Positions 40,401 through 50,071 of a stretch of 64,000 nucleotides of DNA are shown here, piece by piece. The stretch's first letter is position 1. Each line of letters opens with the position of its first letter. The notes under the pieces were generated by a model, which was not told where the DNA came from, searched no databases, and was given only the letters and a program-made list of their open reading frames with translations. Made by a program: the position numbers and the translations under genes. The DNA is taken from the NCBI GenBank assembly GCA_025456145.1, contig JALOLD010000007.1:51540-115539 (forward strand), given 5' to 3'. Origin of the DNA: Thermoanaerobaculales bacterium (GTDB lineage Bacteria > Acidobacteriota > Thermoanaerobaculia > Thermoanaerobaculales > Sulfomarinibacteraceae).

Positions 40401-41005
40401 CCTCCGACGCCGCCGGCCGTGCCCGACGCCGGCTCGAGAGCGAGCCCGAGGACGAGACCGCGAGCGAGGGGATCGGGCCCGATCGCGACGCCTCGGCGGC
40501 GGTCGGGACGGCGATCCACCGGCTCCTCGAGGGCCTCGAGCTCGGGGGCGATCTGATCGCTCAGGTGGAGGCCCGTCGCAGCGCGGTCGTCGACGAGGCC
40601 TCGGCCGGGCTCGACGCCGACCGGGCGGGGGAGGCGGCGTCGCGGGCGGGCGACCTGCTCGACCGCCTGGTCGGCAGCGCCTGTCTCGGCCGGATGTCGG
40701 CGCTCGCCGCCCGGGTCGTCGCGCGCGAGCTCGACGTCGTCGCCCTGCCCCCCACCGACGACGGCACCTCGGTGGTCGGCGGGGCCGTCGACCTCGTCTA
40801 CACCGATCCTGACGACGGCCGGCTCGTCGTCGCCGACTACAAGACCGACGCGGTGGAGCGCGATGACGAGATCGCCGAGCGGTGCGAGCGCTACCGGCCG
40901 CAGCTCGCGGTCTACGCGAGTGCGCTGCAGACGGCCCTCGACCTCGATGAGGAGCCCCACCTCGAGCTGTGGTTTCTCTCGGCCGACAGAGTGGTGCGGC
41001 TCTGA
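37418..41005 (+). CDS. addA: AddA-type helicase-nuclease
   Basis: A 1195-residue UvrD/RecB-like superfamily 1A helicase with a C-terminal nuclease. Motifs in order: Walker A EAGAGTGKT (29-37), TFTDAAAAEMATRI (Ia), DEFQDTDDVQ (II, about 407), GDPKQSIYAWR (III), NFRS (IV), IYGAKGLDFEHVYL (V), LLYVAMTRAKRRL (VI). The end carries GTAIHRLLEGL and GGAVDLVYTD...VVADYKTD, the PD-(D/E)xK nuclease. The GTG start at 37418 overlaps the addB stop (GTGA). A 30-bp perfect inverted repeat begins directly after the stop codon. Confidence 0.9.
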   Translation: MSGGARRPGADEANRALAQAEFRRPLVVEAGAGTGKTALLVARVAAWCVGPGWDRHTGGDRPDTVARRVIERVVAITFTDAAAAEMATRIGGALAGLAGGREPVGWMPSPELATVDRDELRARAAALADEVHRLRVTTIHAFCQRVLTAHPFAAGLHPQFTIDADGTVLEALVDEVVLEALRGLEGRRRRSDWERLAGEGEGPERVAEALLSLVAAGARPADLARDPFDPAIGRATAAELLAALRGLLGLEAGRLRVLKGAGRTVATVVTLDEIARAIDEAGPEASYDALAAVLSRFDTDPRKRLREWAKGAFGKGEARALGEDGERFALVAAEVAERLEALTGLDPGAFTAARTVLLGLLEEVERRRTAGGIATFADLLERTARLLEERDELCRAERRSMDQLLVDEFQDTDDVQCRIVRRLALEGPEEERPGLFVVGDPKQSIYAWRSADLAAYDGFVDLVVEGGGEKRPLTRNFRSVEPILDEVSRVVAPVMRQEHGFQPAYEPLEATGERVGSPGFDRLPWSAVEHWVCWQRDDDGVIDPANQRSDDMTALEAGSIAADVRRLHDSAGVRFGDIAVLLRATTRQNVILEAFRELDVPFDVSREREYYRQREIVEIAALVRAVLEPADSLALLAVLRSDAVGTPDAALAPLWDAGLPGVAAALGGGDDGAIERAREVVRGAASAAAGAPGLELLPGWPDAVAGALEVLAELRRSLKEDPPDVFVERLRTLWLAEVSAGLRHLGRFRQARLDGFFADLEEALGRGTGGVAALARFLRRAVAEGREAPIASEPDRAIDAVHVMTIYGAKGLDFEHVYLAQIHRGTPGPRGTPAATLHRLRGVAELRLFGWPSPGFGGTQQRRRAQERAERVRLLYVAMTRAKRRLVVSGGWEAPGREIDPLDATSFADLVARRGDPAVIERLLERGFDREADREPGVSWVIPALVPDDGRGAPHTAVAGPKGIDPEVVAADGAAIAGARRNAAGRMAARWSSPASDAAGRARRRLESEPEDETASEGIGPDRDASAAVGTAIHRLLEGLELGGDLIAQVEARRSAVVDEASAGLDADRAGEAASRAGDLLDRLVGSACLGRMSALAARVVARELDVVALPPTDDGTSVVGGAVDLVYTDPDDGRLVVADYKTDAVERDDEIAERCERYRPQLAVYASALQTALDLDEEPHLELWFLSADRVVRL

Positions 41006-41107
41006 AGGTGCCAGGAGAAACAAAGTTAACAATCTTGTTCAGCTCGGAAGGCGACCGCACGTCGGGTCGGTGAAAGGAGATTGTTAACTTTGTTTCTCCT
41101 GGCACCT
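41006..41107. repeat. 30-bp perfect inverted repeat with 42-nt loop
   Basis: The left arm 41006-41035 and right arm 41078-41107 are exact reverse complements (arms begin AGGTGCCAGGAGAAACAAAG). The unit abuts the addA TGA. No protein is encoded. Its AT-rich core (GTTAACAATCT) contrasts with the GC-rich surroundings. It resembles the palindromic units moved by REP-associated transposases, though none is encoded here; in RNA it would form a very stable hairpin. Confidence 0.85.
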
Positions 41108-41109
41108 AC

Positions 41110-41138
41110 GAAAACGCCCGGCGGAAAACCGCCGGGCC
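41110..41138 (-). terminator. Rho-independent terminator of sucCD
   Basis: 9-bp stem GCCCGGCGG/CCGCCGGGC with an AAAA loop (TTTT on the minus strand), followed on minus by GTTTTCG. It lies 66 nt after the sucD stop. Confidence 0.75.
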
Positions 41139-41203
41139 CCCTCGCAGCTCGGGACTCCTCCTCCTCGCTGCGAACGGCGCGATTCTACACGAGGGGTCGA
41201 TCC

Positions 41204-42087
41204 TCAGTCGAGGATCGACTGGTTCTCGAGCGCCTGCTTCATCGTCACGCCGATCTCGGCGGGCGAGCTCGCGACCGCGATCCCGGCCGCCTCGAGCGCG
41301 GCGATCTTGTCGGCCGCGGTGCCCTTGCCGCCGGCGATGATCGCACCGGCATGGCCCATCCGGCGGCCCGGGGGTGCGGTCTGCCCGGCGATGAAGGCGA
41401 CGACCGGCTTGCGGACGAACTGGCTGACGAACTCGGCCGCCTCTTCCTCGGCGGTCCCGCCGATCTCGCCGATCATGACGATGCCCTCGGTGTCGTAGTC
41501 CGAGGCGAAGGCCTCGAGGCAGTCGATGAAGTTGGTGCCCGGAAGGGCGTCGCCGCCGATCCCGACGCAGGTCGACTGGCCGAGGCCGAGGGCGGTGAGC
41601 TGGCCGATCGCCTCGTAGGTCAGGGTGCCCGAGCGCGACACGACGCCGATCGGGCCGGGGATCGAGATGTGACCGGGCATGATCCCGAGCTTGCACTGCC
41701 CCGGCGTGATGATGCCCGGGCAGTTGCCGCCGATCAGCCGGGTCGGCAGGCCCTGGAGCACCCGGTGGACGCGGATCATGTCGCGCGCCGGGATGCCCTC
41801 GGTGATGCAGATGACGGTCTCGACGCCGGCGTCGGCGGCCTCGAGGATCGCGTCGGCGGCGAAGGGCGGCGGGACGAAGATCAGCGAGGCGTTGGCGCCG
41901 GTCGCGGCCACCGCATCGTCGACGGTGTTGAAGACCGGCACGCCGTCGACCTCGTCGCCGGCCTTGCCGGGGGTCACGCCGGCGACGATCCTGGTGCCGT
42001 ACTCGCGGCACTTGGCGGCGTGGAAGCGTCCCTCCTTGCCGGTCAGGCCCTGGACGACGACCTTGGTCTCGGAGTTCACCCAGATGC

Positions 42088-42091
<4 letters not shown>
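41204..42091 (-). CDS. sucD: Succinyl-CoA ligase, alpha subunit
   Basis: A 295-residue CoA-binding subunit of succinyl-CoA synthetase (TCA cycle, substrate-level phosphorylation). The N-terminal Rossmann segment [35 protein letters not shown] and the active-site histidine in [15 protein letters not shown] are all present, and the length is normal. The ATG overlaps the sucC stop (ATGA), with GGGGAGGG as ribosome-binding site. It is the second gene of a compact two-gene operon ended by a terminator hairpin. Confidence 0.96.
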
Positions 42092-43254
<1,163 letters not shown>

Positions 43255-43635
43255 GTCTCCTCCTTCCGGGATCGCCCGCACCGGGCCGGGCCATTGTGGA
43301 CCAGCTTTGACCACCGGGCAAGCGAGGATCGCAGCTCGTGCGCCGACGCCGACGCCGATCCTCGCGCTACCCCTGCCGCTGCTCCCACCTCGGCGCCGGC
43401 GCTGCCGCGGACGCACCTGCGTCGGACCTTCGAGATCGGTCGTACAGGTCGCGGGCGGGATGCGGAACCACCGGTCTGCCGTCGCATGCCCGGTCGGTCG
43501 ACGTCGATCATCGGCGCCCGGTTCGGCGTGCTACCTTCGAGTGGCCCCATCGGGGCGCCCGCCAGTGGGATGGCACGCGGGCCGATGATGAGCATCGAGC
43601 TCCGGCCCGCGAGAGCGGGGAGGGAGAAGGGACCC
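43255..43635. other. 381-nt divergent intergenic region
   Basis: Holds the sucC promoter near its left end and an extended -10 candidate (TGCTACCTT) about 100 nt before the sulfatase-fold gene. No small gene with a credible ribosome-binding site was found. Confidence 0.4.
43293..43321 (-). promoter_or_regulatory. sucCD promoter candidate
   Basis: On minus: TTGCCC (43321-43316), a 17-nt spacer and CACAAT (43298-43293), about 40 nt before the sucC ATG. Confidence 0.5.
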
Positions 43636-45543
43636 ATGAACGGCGCCGGCCACGACAATCATCGCCGCCGGTCTGGCATCCGCCGCGCCCTTGGAATCGT
43701 CGTCGCATCGGCGGTCCTGGCTGGCGGTGCGGAGGCCACCACCCCAACCCCGAGCGTGCTGCTCATCACCATCGACACTCTGCGACCCGACGCCCTCGGT
43801 TGGGTTGCGGGGCGCAACCGGACGCCGGCGCTCGACCAAATCGCCGGCGAGGGCTTCAGGTTCCCGGCGGCGGTGGCGCCGGCGCCGTTGACGCTGCCCT
43901 CTCACGCCTCGATTCTCACCGGGCTCGTCCCCCGCCGGCACGGCGCCCGGGACAACGGCCAGGTGGTCGCCCCGGGCGTCGTTTCCCTGGCGGAAAGGCT
44001 CGCCGCACGAGGCTACGCCACCGGCGCCGTCGTCGCCGGCTTCCCCCTGGACGCGATGTTCGGGCTCGACCGCGGTTTCGCGAGCTATGACGACACGCTG
44101 CCGGTGCAGGGGCAAGCCTGGGGCGAACGGTCGGCCCTCGAGGTCACCGCCGCCTCGCTGGAATGGCTGACCGGCCTGGAGGCGGGCAGGCCGTTCTTCC
44201 TGTGGGTCCACTACTACGACCCCCACGACCCGTACGAGCCGCCGCCGGAGTTCCGACGCTCCGGTCCGCGAGGCGCCTACGACGGCGAGGTCGCGGCGGT
44301 CGACGCCGCGGTCGGGGTGCTGCGCGCGGGCCTTGCCGACCGGGGTCTGGATCGAGACGTGCTCACCGTTTTCTGCGCCGATCACGGCGAGGCCCTCGGT
44401 GAGCATGGCGAGGCCACCCATGGGTTCTTCGTCTACGACTCGACGGTGCTGGTGCCGCTGGTCGTCCATTGGCCGGGCCGGGTCCGCGCCGGGCAGAGCT
44501 CGCTTCCCGTGCGTCTCGTCGACGTGGCGCCGACCGTGCTCGACCTGGTTGGCCTGCCGGCGATCGAAGGGGTCGACGGGGTCAGCCTTCGGCCTCTCCT
44601 CGAGGGGCGCGGTCTCGAACCGGGGCCGGCGCTCGTCGAGTCCCTCCAACCCTGGCTCGGCTATGGCTGGGCTCCGCTGGCGGCGGTTCGCACCGGCGGC
44701 TCCAAGCTGATCGACGCGCCCCGGCCCGAGCTCTTCGACCTCGGGAACGACCCGGGTGAGGTCGAGAACCTGGCGCCGCTCCTGCCGAAGCGGGTCGCCG
44801 AGCTGCGCCGGGTCCTCGACGCCCTGCGCGCCGGCGGCGGGAGCCCGTTCGGCGGCACGGTCGACCCCGCGACCCTCGACGCCCTGCGCGCGCTCGGCTA
44901 CGCGACCGGCAGCGGCGCCCCCGAGGCTCCGCCGGGCCTGGCCGACCCCAAGGACCGGCTCGCCACCAAGCGGAAGCTCGACGGGGGCGAGCGGGCGCTC
45001 GAGCGCGGCGACCCTTCGACCGCGCTCGACGAGTTCCGCGAGGTGCTCGAGCACGAGCCCGACAACCGGTATGCGCTTCTCAGATCCGCAGCCGCGCTGG
45101 GCGCCCTCGGACGACCGGCCGACGCCATCGCGCCCCTCGAGCGCCTGGTCGCCCTCGATCCCGACCATGCCGAGGCCTGGTACCGGCTCGCCGAGGCGCG
45201 CAGCCTCGCCGGCCAGGTCGAGGCGGCGATCGGCTCGTGGCGGGAGGTCACCCGACTCCAGCCGCGGCGGGCGGTGGCCTGGTCGAACCTCGGCGCCATG
45301 CTGGCCCGGACCGGCCAGCCGATCGCCGCGGTGGACGCCCTGGTCGAGGCCACCGGCCTTGCACCGGACGACCCGACCCTCGCCGCCAACCTGTGCGCTG
45401 CCAGGGTCGCCGCGGCTCGCGCCGAGCTCGGAGCCGGTCACCGCGAGGGAGCCGCCAACCAGCTCGCCGCGGCCGTCGCGGAGTGCCCCGGGCTTGCCGC
45501 GCGGCTCGCGGGCGATCACAAGCTGGGTGGGCTGCTGCCATAA
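43636..45543 (+). CDS. Exported sulfatase-fold protein with TPR tail
   Basis: A 635-residue protein. The ATG follows AGGGAGAAGGG, and an arginine-rich start leads into a signal helix (about 16-34). The superfamily metal motif is ITIDTLRPD (44-52), the nucleophile region LTLPSHASILTG (Thr86, His90), and VFCADHGEALGEHGE supplies the second metal site. From about 440 on there are TPR repeats (ALERGDPSTALDEFREVLEHEPDN and later). A threonine nucleophile and TLP(S/A)H in place of C-x-P-x-R argue against sulfatase activity and for a phosphatase- or transferase-like reaction. It is close in plan to the minus-strand gene at 46.4-48.3 kb, from which it is separated by a small exported protein. Confidence 0.85.
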   Translation: MNGAGHDNHRRRSGIRRALGIVVASAVLAGGAEATTPTPSVLLITIDTLRPDALGWVAGRNRTPALDQIAGEGFRFPAAVAPAPLTLPSHASILTGLVPRRHGARDNGQVVAPGVVSLAERLAARGYATGAVVAGFPLDAMFGLDRGFASYDDTLPVQGQAWGERSALEVTAASLEWLTGLEAGRPFFLWVHYYDPHDPYEPPPEFRRSGPRGAYDGEVAAVDAAVGVLRAGLADRGLDRDVLTVFCADHGEALGEHGEATHGFFVYDSTVLVPLVVHWPGRVRAGQSSLPVRLVDVAPTVLDLVGLPAIEGVDGVSLRPLLEGRGLEPGPALVESLQPWLGYGWAPLAAVRTGGSKLIDAPRPELFDLGNDPGEVENLAPLLPKRVAELRRVLDALRAGGGSPFGGTVDPATLDALRALGYATGSGAPEAPPGLADPKDRLATKRKLDGGERALERGDPSTALDEFREVLEHEPDNRYALLRSAAALGALGRPADAIAPLERLVALDPDHAEAWYRLAEARSLAGQVEAAIGSWREVTRLQPRRAVAWSNLGAMLARTGQPIAAVDALVEATGLAPDDPTLAANLCAARVAAARAELGAGHREGAANQLAAAVAECPGLAARLAGDHKLGGLLP

Positions 45544-45549
45544 CGAAAC

Positions 45550-45573
45550 GGCCCCGCGGCAGGCCGCGGGGCC
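45550..45573. terminator. Bidirectional hairpin terminator
   Basis: 11-bp stem GGCCCCGCGGC/GCCGCGGGGCC with a very short loop, between the convergent TPR sulfatase-fold gene and the small secreted protein; on minus it is followed by GTTTCGTTAT. Confidence 0.6.
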
Positions 45574-45594
45574 GAGGGATTAAGTTGTCGCCGG

Positions 45595-46338
45595 TTATTC
45601 GGCGGAGAGGCTCTGGAGGGTCACCGGAACCAGGGCGCACGCGCCGGTGGAGGTGACGCTCAGCTCGTACGGGCCATCCGGGCCGGGGGGCGTGGCGCCG
45701 GTCGAGTAGCCGTCCACGACCACGTAGTAGTCGACGCCCGCGACCGCGCTCAGGGTCACGCTCTCGGCGACGCCGGCAACCCCGGTGTCGTCGATACAGG
45801 CGCAGTCGGTCAGCGAGCTCGAGCAGGCGGGTATGTAGACGATCAGACCCAGGTCGTCGCCACCGGTCGGCGTCATGGTGATCACCAGGTCGCAGCTGAC
45901 ATCGGTGCGCAGCAGGAACGCCCGGTCGGGTCCGGTACCGGTGCCGGTGTAGATGTTCCCGGTGCCCGACGGCGCGCCGATACAGGTGGCGGCCGCGGTG
46001 CAGGTGGGCGGCGTCGTGTCGGATGGAAGATCGTAGTCGTCGGTGGCGCCGGTGGTGGTGTCCGCCAATGGACCATAGGGGAGGGTCGAGATCTCGTAGG
46101 TCGCCCCCGGGCAGGCATCGCCGGGGGTCCGGGAGTCGAGGCCGGCGCCCAGGGCCGTCTTACCGGCGAAGTTGACCGCGAGCCGCTCCTTGTAGGCCTG
46201 CAGCTCCTCCGGGGTCATGGTGTCGGCGATCGCCCGTTTGACCTGGATGTTGCTCGTGTCGACCTCGACCGCTGCAACGGGCCATGCAGCTGCGAGGACC
46301 ACTGTCAGCGCCACCGCCCACAGAATCGCGATTCGCAT
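45595..46338 (-). CDS. Small exported protein, PPC-like beta domain
   Basis: A 247-residue protein with signal peptide MRIAILWAVALTVVLAAAWP and ATG after AAGGAGTGAGGAT. The N-terminal region has a charged helix (TPEELQAYKERLA). The rest is beta-rich with paired cysteines (for example TCTAAATC and CSSSLTDCAC) and a late VAGVDYYVVVDGY motif of the kind found in bacterial pre-peptidase C-terminal domains. It has no catalytic motif and probably an extracytoplasmic accessory or structural role. It lies between two sulfatase-fold/TPR genes and is followed by a hairpin. Confidence 0.75.
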   Translation of the reverse strand: MRIAILWAVALTVVLAAAWPVAAVEVDTSNIQVKRAIADTMTPEELQAYKERLAVNFAGKTALGAGLDSRTPGDACPGATYEISTLPYGPLADTTTGATDDYDLPSDTTPPTCTAAATCIGAPSGTGNIYTGTGTGPDRAFLLRTDVSCDLVITMTPTGGDDLGLIVYIPACSSSLTDCACIDDTGVAGVAESVTLSAVAGVDYYVVVDGYSTGATPPGPDGPYELSVTSTGACALVPVTLQSLSAE

Positions 46339-46414
46339 ATCCTCACTCCTTCCAAATCCAATCGGCATACGATGGTTCGTCGAGCCTCGCTCGCCATTCA
46401 TCATACATCCAAAT

Positions 46415-48256
46415 TCAACGGTCGACGGCAACCCCGGCTCGCTCGAGCCCCTGCAGCCGGGCCGCTGCGGTACCGGCGGCCCGGTAGGGGTCGAGGGTGC
46501 TCGCGCGTTCCCAGGCCCGGCGGGCCTCGTCGGGCCGGCCGAGCCGGAGCAGCAGATCGCCTCGCGCGATCAAGATCCCGCCGTGCTCCGGCTCTAGGGC
46601 GGCGGCCTCGTCGAGCAGCTCCGCGGCTTCGCCGAGGCGGCCGTCGAGGATCAGAATCTGGGCGAGCAGCAGCGATGCGTCGGCCTTCGGCCGCAGCCGC
46701 CGCACCTCGCGAAGCGCCGCCTCGGCCTCGACCGTCCGGTCGAGCCGCAGCAGGGCCTTGGCGCGGGCGTAGTGCACGGCCCGGTCCGCCGGGTCGACCC
46801 GAACCACCGCGTCGAGCACCTCCAGCGCGCCAGCCGGATCGCCGGCCGCCAGCCGGGCGTTGGCCGCGATGAGGGCTTCCGACACCGCCACCCGGTCCTT
46901 GGGATCGGCGAGTCCGACCGGAGAGGGGGGTGCGTCGGCGGCCTGGCCGGCGAGATATCCGAGCGCCGCCAGCCGGTCGCGCTCCTCCGTCGACACCGGC
47001 GCAGCGGCGATGCCGGGATCATCGGGCCAGCGCGACCTCCAGCCGTGGAGGCTCTCTGCGAGACCGCTGCGTCGGGTCGCCAACCCGGGCTCGTCGACCG
47101 ACCAGAGATTCCGGCTTTCGTCGGGATCCGACGCGAGGTCGTAGTACTCCGGCCGGGGCGCCTCGATGACCTTGTCGTCGAGCCGCCGGAGGGCATGGAG
47201 CGGCGCCCAGCCGAAGTCGAGGAACGACGTCAACGCCTCGGCGTACACCGCGCGCGACGGCTTTCCGGACGCCGCGACCATGCTGCGGCCGTCGAGCTCG
47301 AGCGGCAGCGAGATCCCGACGAGGTCGAGGAGCGACGGCAGGACGTCGACCAGAGACACCACCCGGTCGTCGACGACGGCGCCGCGGTCCTGGCCGGGCA
47401 GCGAGACGAGCAGAGGCACTCGCAGGGTCGAGTCGTAGAGAAACAGCCCGTGCGTCGTCTCGCCGTGCTCGCCCAGGCTCTCGCCGTGGTCACCGGCCAC
47501 CACGACCAGGGTTTTGCGGAGCCGCTCCGAGGACTCGAGGTCATCGAGAAGGCGGCCGAGCTGGCTGTCCATATATGCGATCTCGCCTTCGTAGGCGCGA
47601 CCGGCGAAGCGTTCGCTGAATGGCGCCGGCGGGGCGTACGGGGCATGGGGGTCGAAGTAGTGCACCCAGAGAAAAAACCGCTCTCCATCCCGAAGTCGGG
47701 CGAGCCACTCCAGGGCGGCGTCGGTGGTCGCGCCGGCGTCGCGTTCGTTGGTCCCGGCGGCGAAGGTCGGACCCGCGGTCGCCGTCACCCGGTCGTCGTA
47801 GACCTCGAACCCCTGGTCGAGCCCGTAACGCGCGTCGAGCACAAACGCGGAGACGAAGGCTGCGGTCCGCCATCCCTTGCGCCCGAAGATCTCGGCGGCT
47901 GTCAGGGCGGCCCCGTCGAGCCGGGTCTCGCCGTTGGCGCGGGCTCCGTGCGTCGGTGGGTACAGACCGGTCATGAGCGAGGCGTGGGCCGGCAGGGTGG
48001 TCGGCGCCGGGGTCACCGCATGGTCGAACCGGAACGCCCGGCCAGCCAGCCGGTCGAGGTTCGGGGTCGCGGCGCCCGGTGCGCCATAACACCCCAGCCG
48101 GTCCGCCCGGGTGGTGTCGAGGGTCACCAGCAGGACGCTGGCGCCCGGCGCTGATGCCATCGCCAGCCGCGGGGCGGGCGGCGGTGGCGGAGCCGCGACC
48201 GCGGTCGCTGCGAACAGCCACCAGGCGACCAGGTGAGCCATCGTCCCGATCACCAT
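46415..48256 (-). CDS. Exported sulfatase-fold protein with TPR tail
   Basis: A 613-residue protein from the ATG at 48256 (an ATG 15 nt downstream is an alternative; neither has a strong ribosome-binding site). The signal helix is at about 7-22. The metal motif is VTLDTTRAD (44-52) and the nucleophile region TTLPAHASLMTG (Thr87, His91); VVVAGDHGESLGEHGE follows. The C-terminal about 170 residues are TPR-like (ALLRLDRTVEAEAAL...). It has the same plan and the same Thr/His substitutions as the gene at 43.6 kb, so the two are paralogues. The target is unknown; the TPR end may tether it to a protein complex. Confidence 0.84.
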   Translation of the reverse strand: MVIGTMAHLVAWWLFAATAVAAPPPPPAPRLAMASAPGASVLLVTLDTTRADRLGCYGAPGAATPNLDRLAGRAFRFDHAVTPAPTTLPAHASLMTGLYPPTHGARANGETRLDGAALTAAEIFGRKGWRTAAFVSAFVLDARYGLDQGFEVYDDRVTATAGPTFAAGTNERDAGATTDAALEWLARLRDGERFFLWVHYFDPHAPYAPPAPFSERFAGRAYEGEIAYMDSQLGRLLDDLESSERLRKTLVVVAGDHGESLGEHGETTHGLFLYDSTLRVPLLVSLPGQDRGAVVDDRVVSLVDVLPSLLDLVGISLPLELDGRSMVAASGKPSRAVYAEALTSFLDFGWAPLHALRRLDDKVIEAPRPEYYDLASDPDESRNLWSVDEPGLATRRSGLAESLHGWRSRWPDDPGIAAAPVSTEERDRLAALGYLAGQAADAPPSPVGLADPKDRVAVSEALIAANARLAAGDPAGALEVLDAVVRVDPADRAVHYARAKALLRLDRTVEAEAALREVRRLRPKADASLLLAQILILDGRLGEAAELLDEAAALEPEHGGILIARGDLLLRLGRPDEARRAWERASTLDPYRAAGTAAARLQGLERAGVAVDR

Positions 48257-48399
48257 GCGATCGAGGTCCGCAACGTCTCCCGGGCACGTCGTTGCCGGTG
48301 GACCCGGGGTCGGTTCATCCCGTCCATGCCACGGTCGCCGCTCCTCCCGCATCCAGGATATCGCGGATGGAAAGCCCGCACAGGACGAAACGGGGCCGG

Positions 48400-48428
48400 T
48401 TGACGGGCGCCGCGGGGATTGATAAGGT
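48400..48428 (+). promoter_or_regulatory. Promoter candidate of the LamG gene
   Basis: TTGACG (48400-48405), a 17-nt spacer and TAAGGT (48423-48428), 55 nt before the start codon. Confidence 0.55.
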
Positions 48429-48483
48429 AATGAGACGAAGAATCAACATCATTGTGATCTCGATGGTCTGAACGGGGGCCGCC

Positions 48484-49914
48484 ATGAGCAGAATCGGACG
48501 TGGGATCGTCTCTCTCGAGTCGCGCCGCCGGTGCGCGTTCGCGCTGGTCGTCGTCGGAGCCGCGGCCGTGGGGTTGTGCCCGTCCACGGCATCGGGCCAG
48601 GCCGCGGCGCCGTGGTTGATCATGGATGGACCGACTCCAGGCTACATCGAGGTACCCCACGCCGCGGCCCTCAACCCGGAGACCATCACCGTGGAGGCCT
48701 GGCTGAACATGGTCAGCGGGCTCTCCTACACCGGGGGCGGCTGCCCGTCGATCATCGGCAAGGCCTACACCGAGACCTACTGGCTCGGTATCTGCGCAAA
48801 CAGGATCCGATTCTACAGTCACGGCAGCGGGTCCTCGCGCGACTCCTCGGGGCAGATCCCGATCGGCGAGTGGGCACACGTGGCCGTGACCTACGACGGC
48901 TCGAACCTCAGGTTCTTCATCAACGGCGAGCTTGACAGCGAGTTCGAGCATGACCTCGGTCCGATGCCCTCGAACACCGAACCGCTGCGCATCGGCAGCT
49001 CGGTCGACTACGACGTCCGGCCCCATGCCGCCATCGACGAGGTCCGACTGTGGAGCTCGGCGCGATCCGAGGCGGAGATCCTCTCGACGATGAACGCCGC
49101 CATCACGACTGCCACCGCGGGCCTCGTCGCCTCGTGGAACCTCGACGGCGACGGTGCCGACAGCGTCGGCGGGTTCGACGGCGCGCCGGTCGGCGACGCG
49201 GTCTTCGGCAGCTCGGTGCCGGCGCCGAACCCCTGCATCCGCGAGTACTTCATTCCCGCGGCGGCTCACAGCGCCGGCGCCCTCGGGACCCAGTGGGCGA
49301 CCGATGTCAGCCTGCTGAACCTGGAGAGCTCGACCGCCTCGGTCGATGTGTACCTGCTGCCGCGCGACTCGGACAACTCGGATCCCGCGAGCGTCGCCTA
49401 CTCGATCGAGCCGGGCGCGTCGCTGGCGCTCGAGGACGTGGTGCTCAGCGAGTTCCGCGAGGACAACCTGGCCGCGGCGCTGCGGGTCTGCTCGGACGTC
49501 ACGCTGCTGGTCGACAGTCGGACCTTCAACTCGGCGGCCAAGGCGGTGGGTCCGACCTTCGGGCAGGGCGTCCCCGGAGAGGCTGCGAATATCGCCTCCA
49601 CCGGCTGGCGATGGTTGATCGGTCTGCACGAGAACGACCAGTTCCGAACCAATGTCGGCTTCGTCAACGCGGGTCCGTTCGCGGCGGTGGTTTACATCGA
49701 CTGCTTCGCCCGGGACGGGACCTCCCTCGGCGGGATCGAGGTCGACCTGCCGCCCTACGGCTACAAGCAGCTCAACCGGGCGTTCACCCAGGTCACCAGC
49801 GAGGACGTCGAGAACGGGACGATCCGCCTTTACTCGAGCGGTTCACCGATCATCTCCTACGCGTCGGTGGTGGACAACTCAACCGGAGACGGCACCTACA
49901 AGAGGGCGAGGTAA
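48484..49914 (+). CDS. Exported LamG-domain protein with 'FIPAAAH' C-terminal domain
   Basis: A 476-residue exported protein; after a basic N-terminus the signal helix ends near ASGQA (about 41). Residues 45-235 form a LamG/concanavalin-like jelly roll (ITVEAWLN, WAHVAVTYDGSNLRFFINGE, IDEVRLWSSARS). The C-terminal half begins FIPAAAHSAGALGTQWATDVSL, a conserved but functionally undefined beta domain that recurs in secreted proteins of this kind of organism. There is no catalytic motif and no anchor. It probably binds surface glycans or matrix. It has its own promoter. Confidence 0.8.
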   Translation: MSRIGRGIVSLESRRRCAFALVVVGAAAVGLCPSTASGQAAAPWLIMDGPTPGYIEVPHAAALNPETITVEAWLNMVSGLSYTGGGCPSIIGKAYTETYWLGICANRIRFYSHGSGSSRDSSGQIPIGEWAHVAVTYDGSNLRFFINGELDSEFEHDLGPMPSNTEPLRIGSSVDYDVRPHAAIDEVRLWSSARSEAEILSTMNAAITTATAGLVASWNLDGDGADSVGGFDGAPVGDAVFGSSVPAPNPCIREYFIPAAAHSAGALGTQWATDVSLLNLESSTASVDVYLLPRDSDNSDPASVAYSIEPGASLALEDVVLSEFREDNLAAALRVCSDVTLLVDSRTFNSAAKAVGPTFGQGVPGEAANIASTGWRWLIGLHENDQFRTNVGFVNAGPFAAVVYIDCFARDGTSLGGIEVDLPPYGYKQLNRAFTQVTSEDVENGTIRLYSSGSPIISYASVVDNSTGDGTYKRAR

Positions 49915-50071
49915 CCACCGCCGCGACCCTCGCCCGGCGACACCGGAGGCCGTGCCGGCGACTCGCTACCGGGCCGCCGACTCGGCGCCGGGCCGCCGCC
50001 GACACACCGACCAGGAATGTCGGTGCCCCGGGGCTCCGTGGCTCACCGTTGTGTGCGCCGCTGCCGAGGCC
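49915..50071. other. 157-nt convergent spacer
   Basis: Separates the LamG gene from the convergent GNAT gene. No clear terminator hairpin with a T-tract and no gene were seen. Confidence 0.3.

Noticed and set aside
34215..41032. Two frames of over 1000 codons antisense to addB and addA
   Set aside because: They mirror the codon bias of the sense genes, contain no domains, and the sense strand carries all helicase and nuclease motifs.
43255..43635. N-terminal extension of the TPR sulfatase-fold protein (frame open upstream to 42424)
   Set aside because: The extension overlaps sucC antisense and lacks a ribosome-binding site; the ATG at 43636 has a strong one and is followed by a signal peptide.
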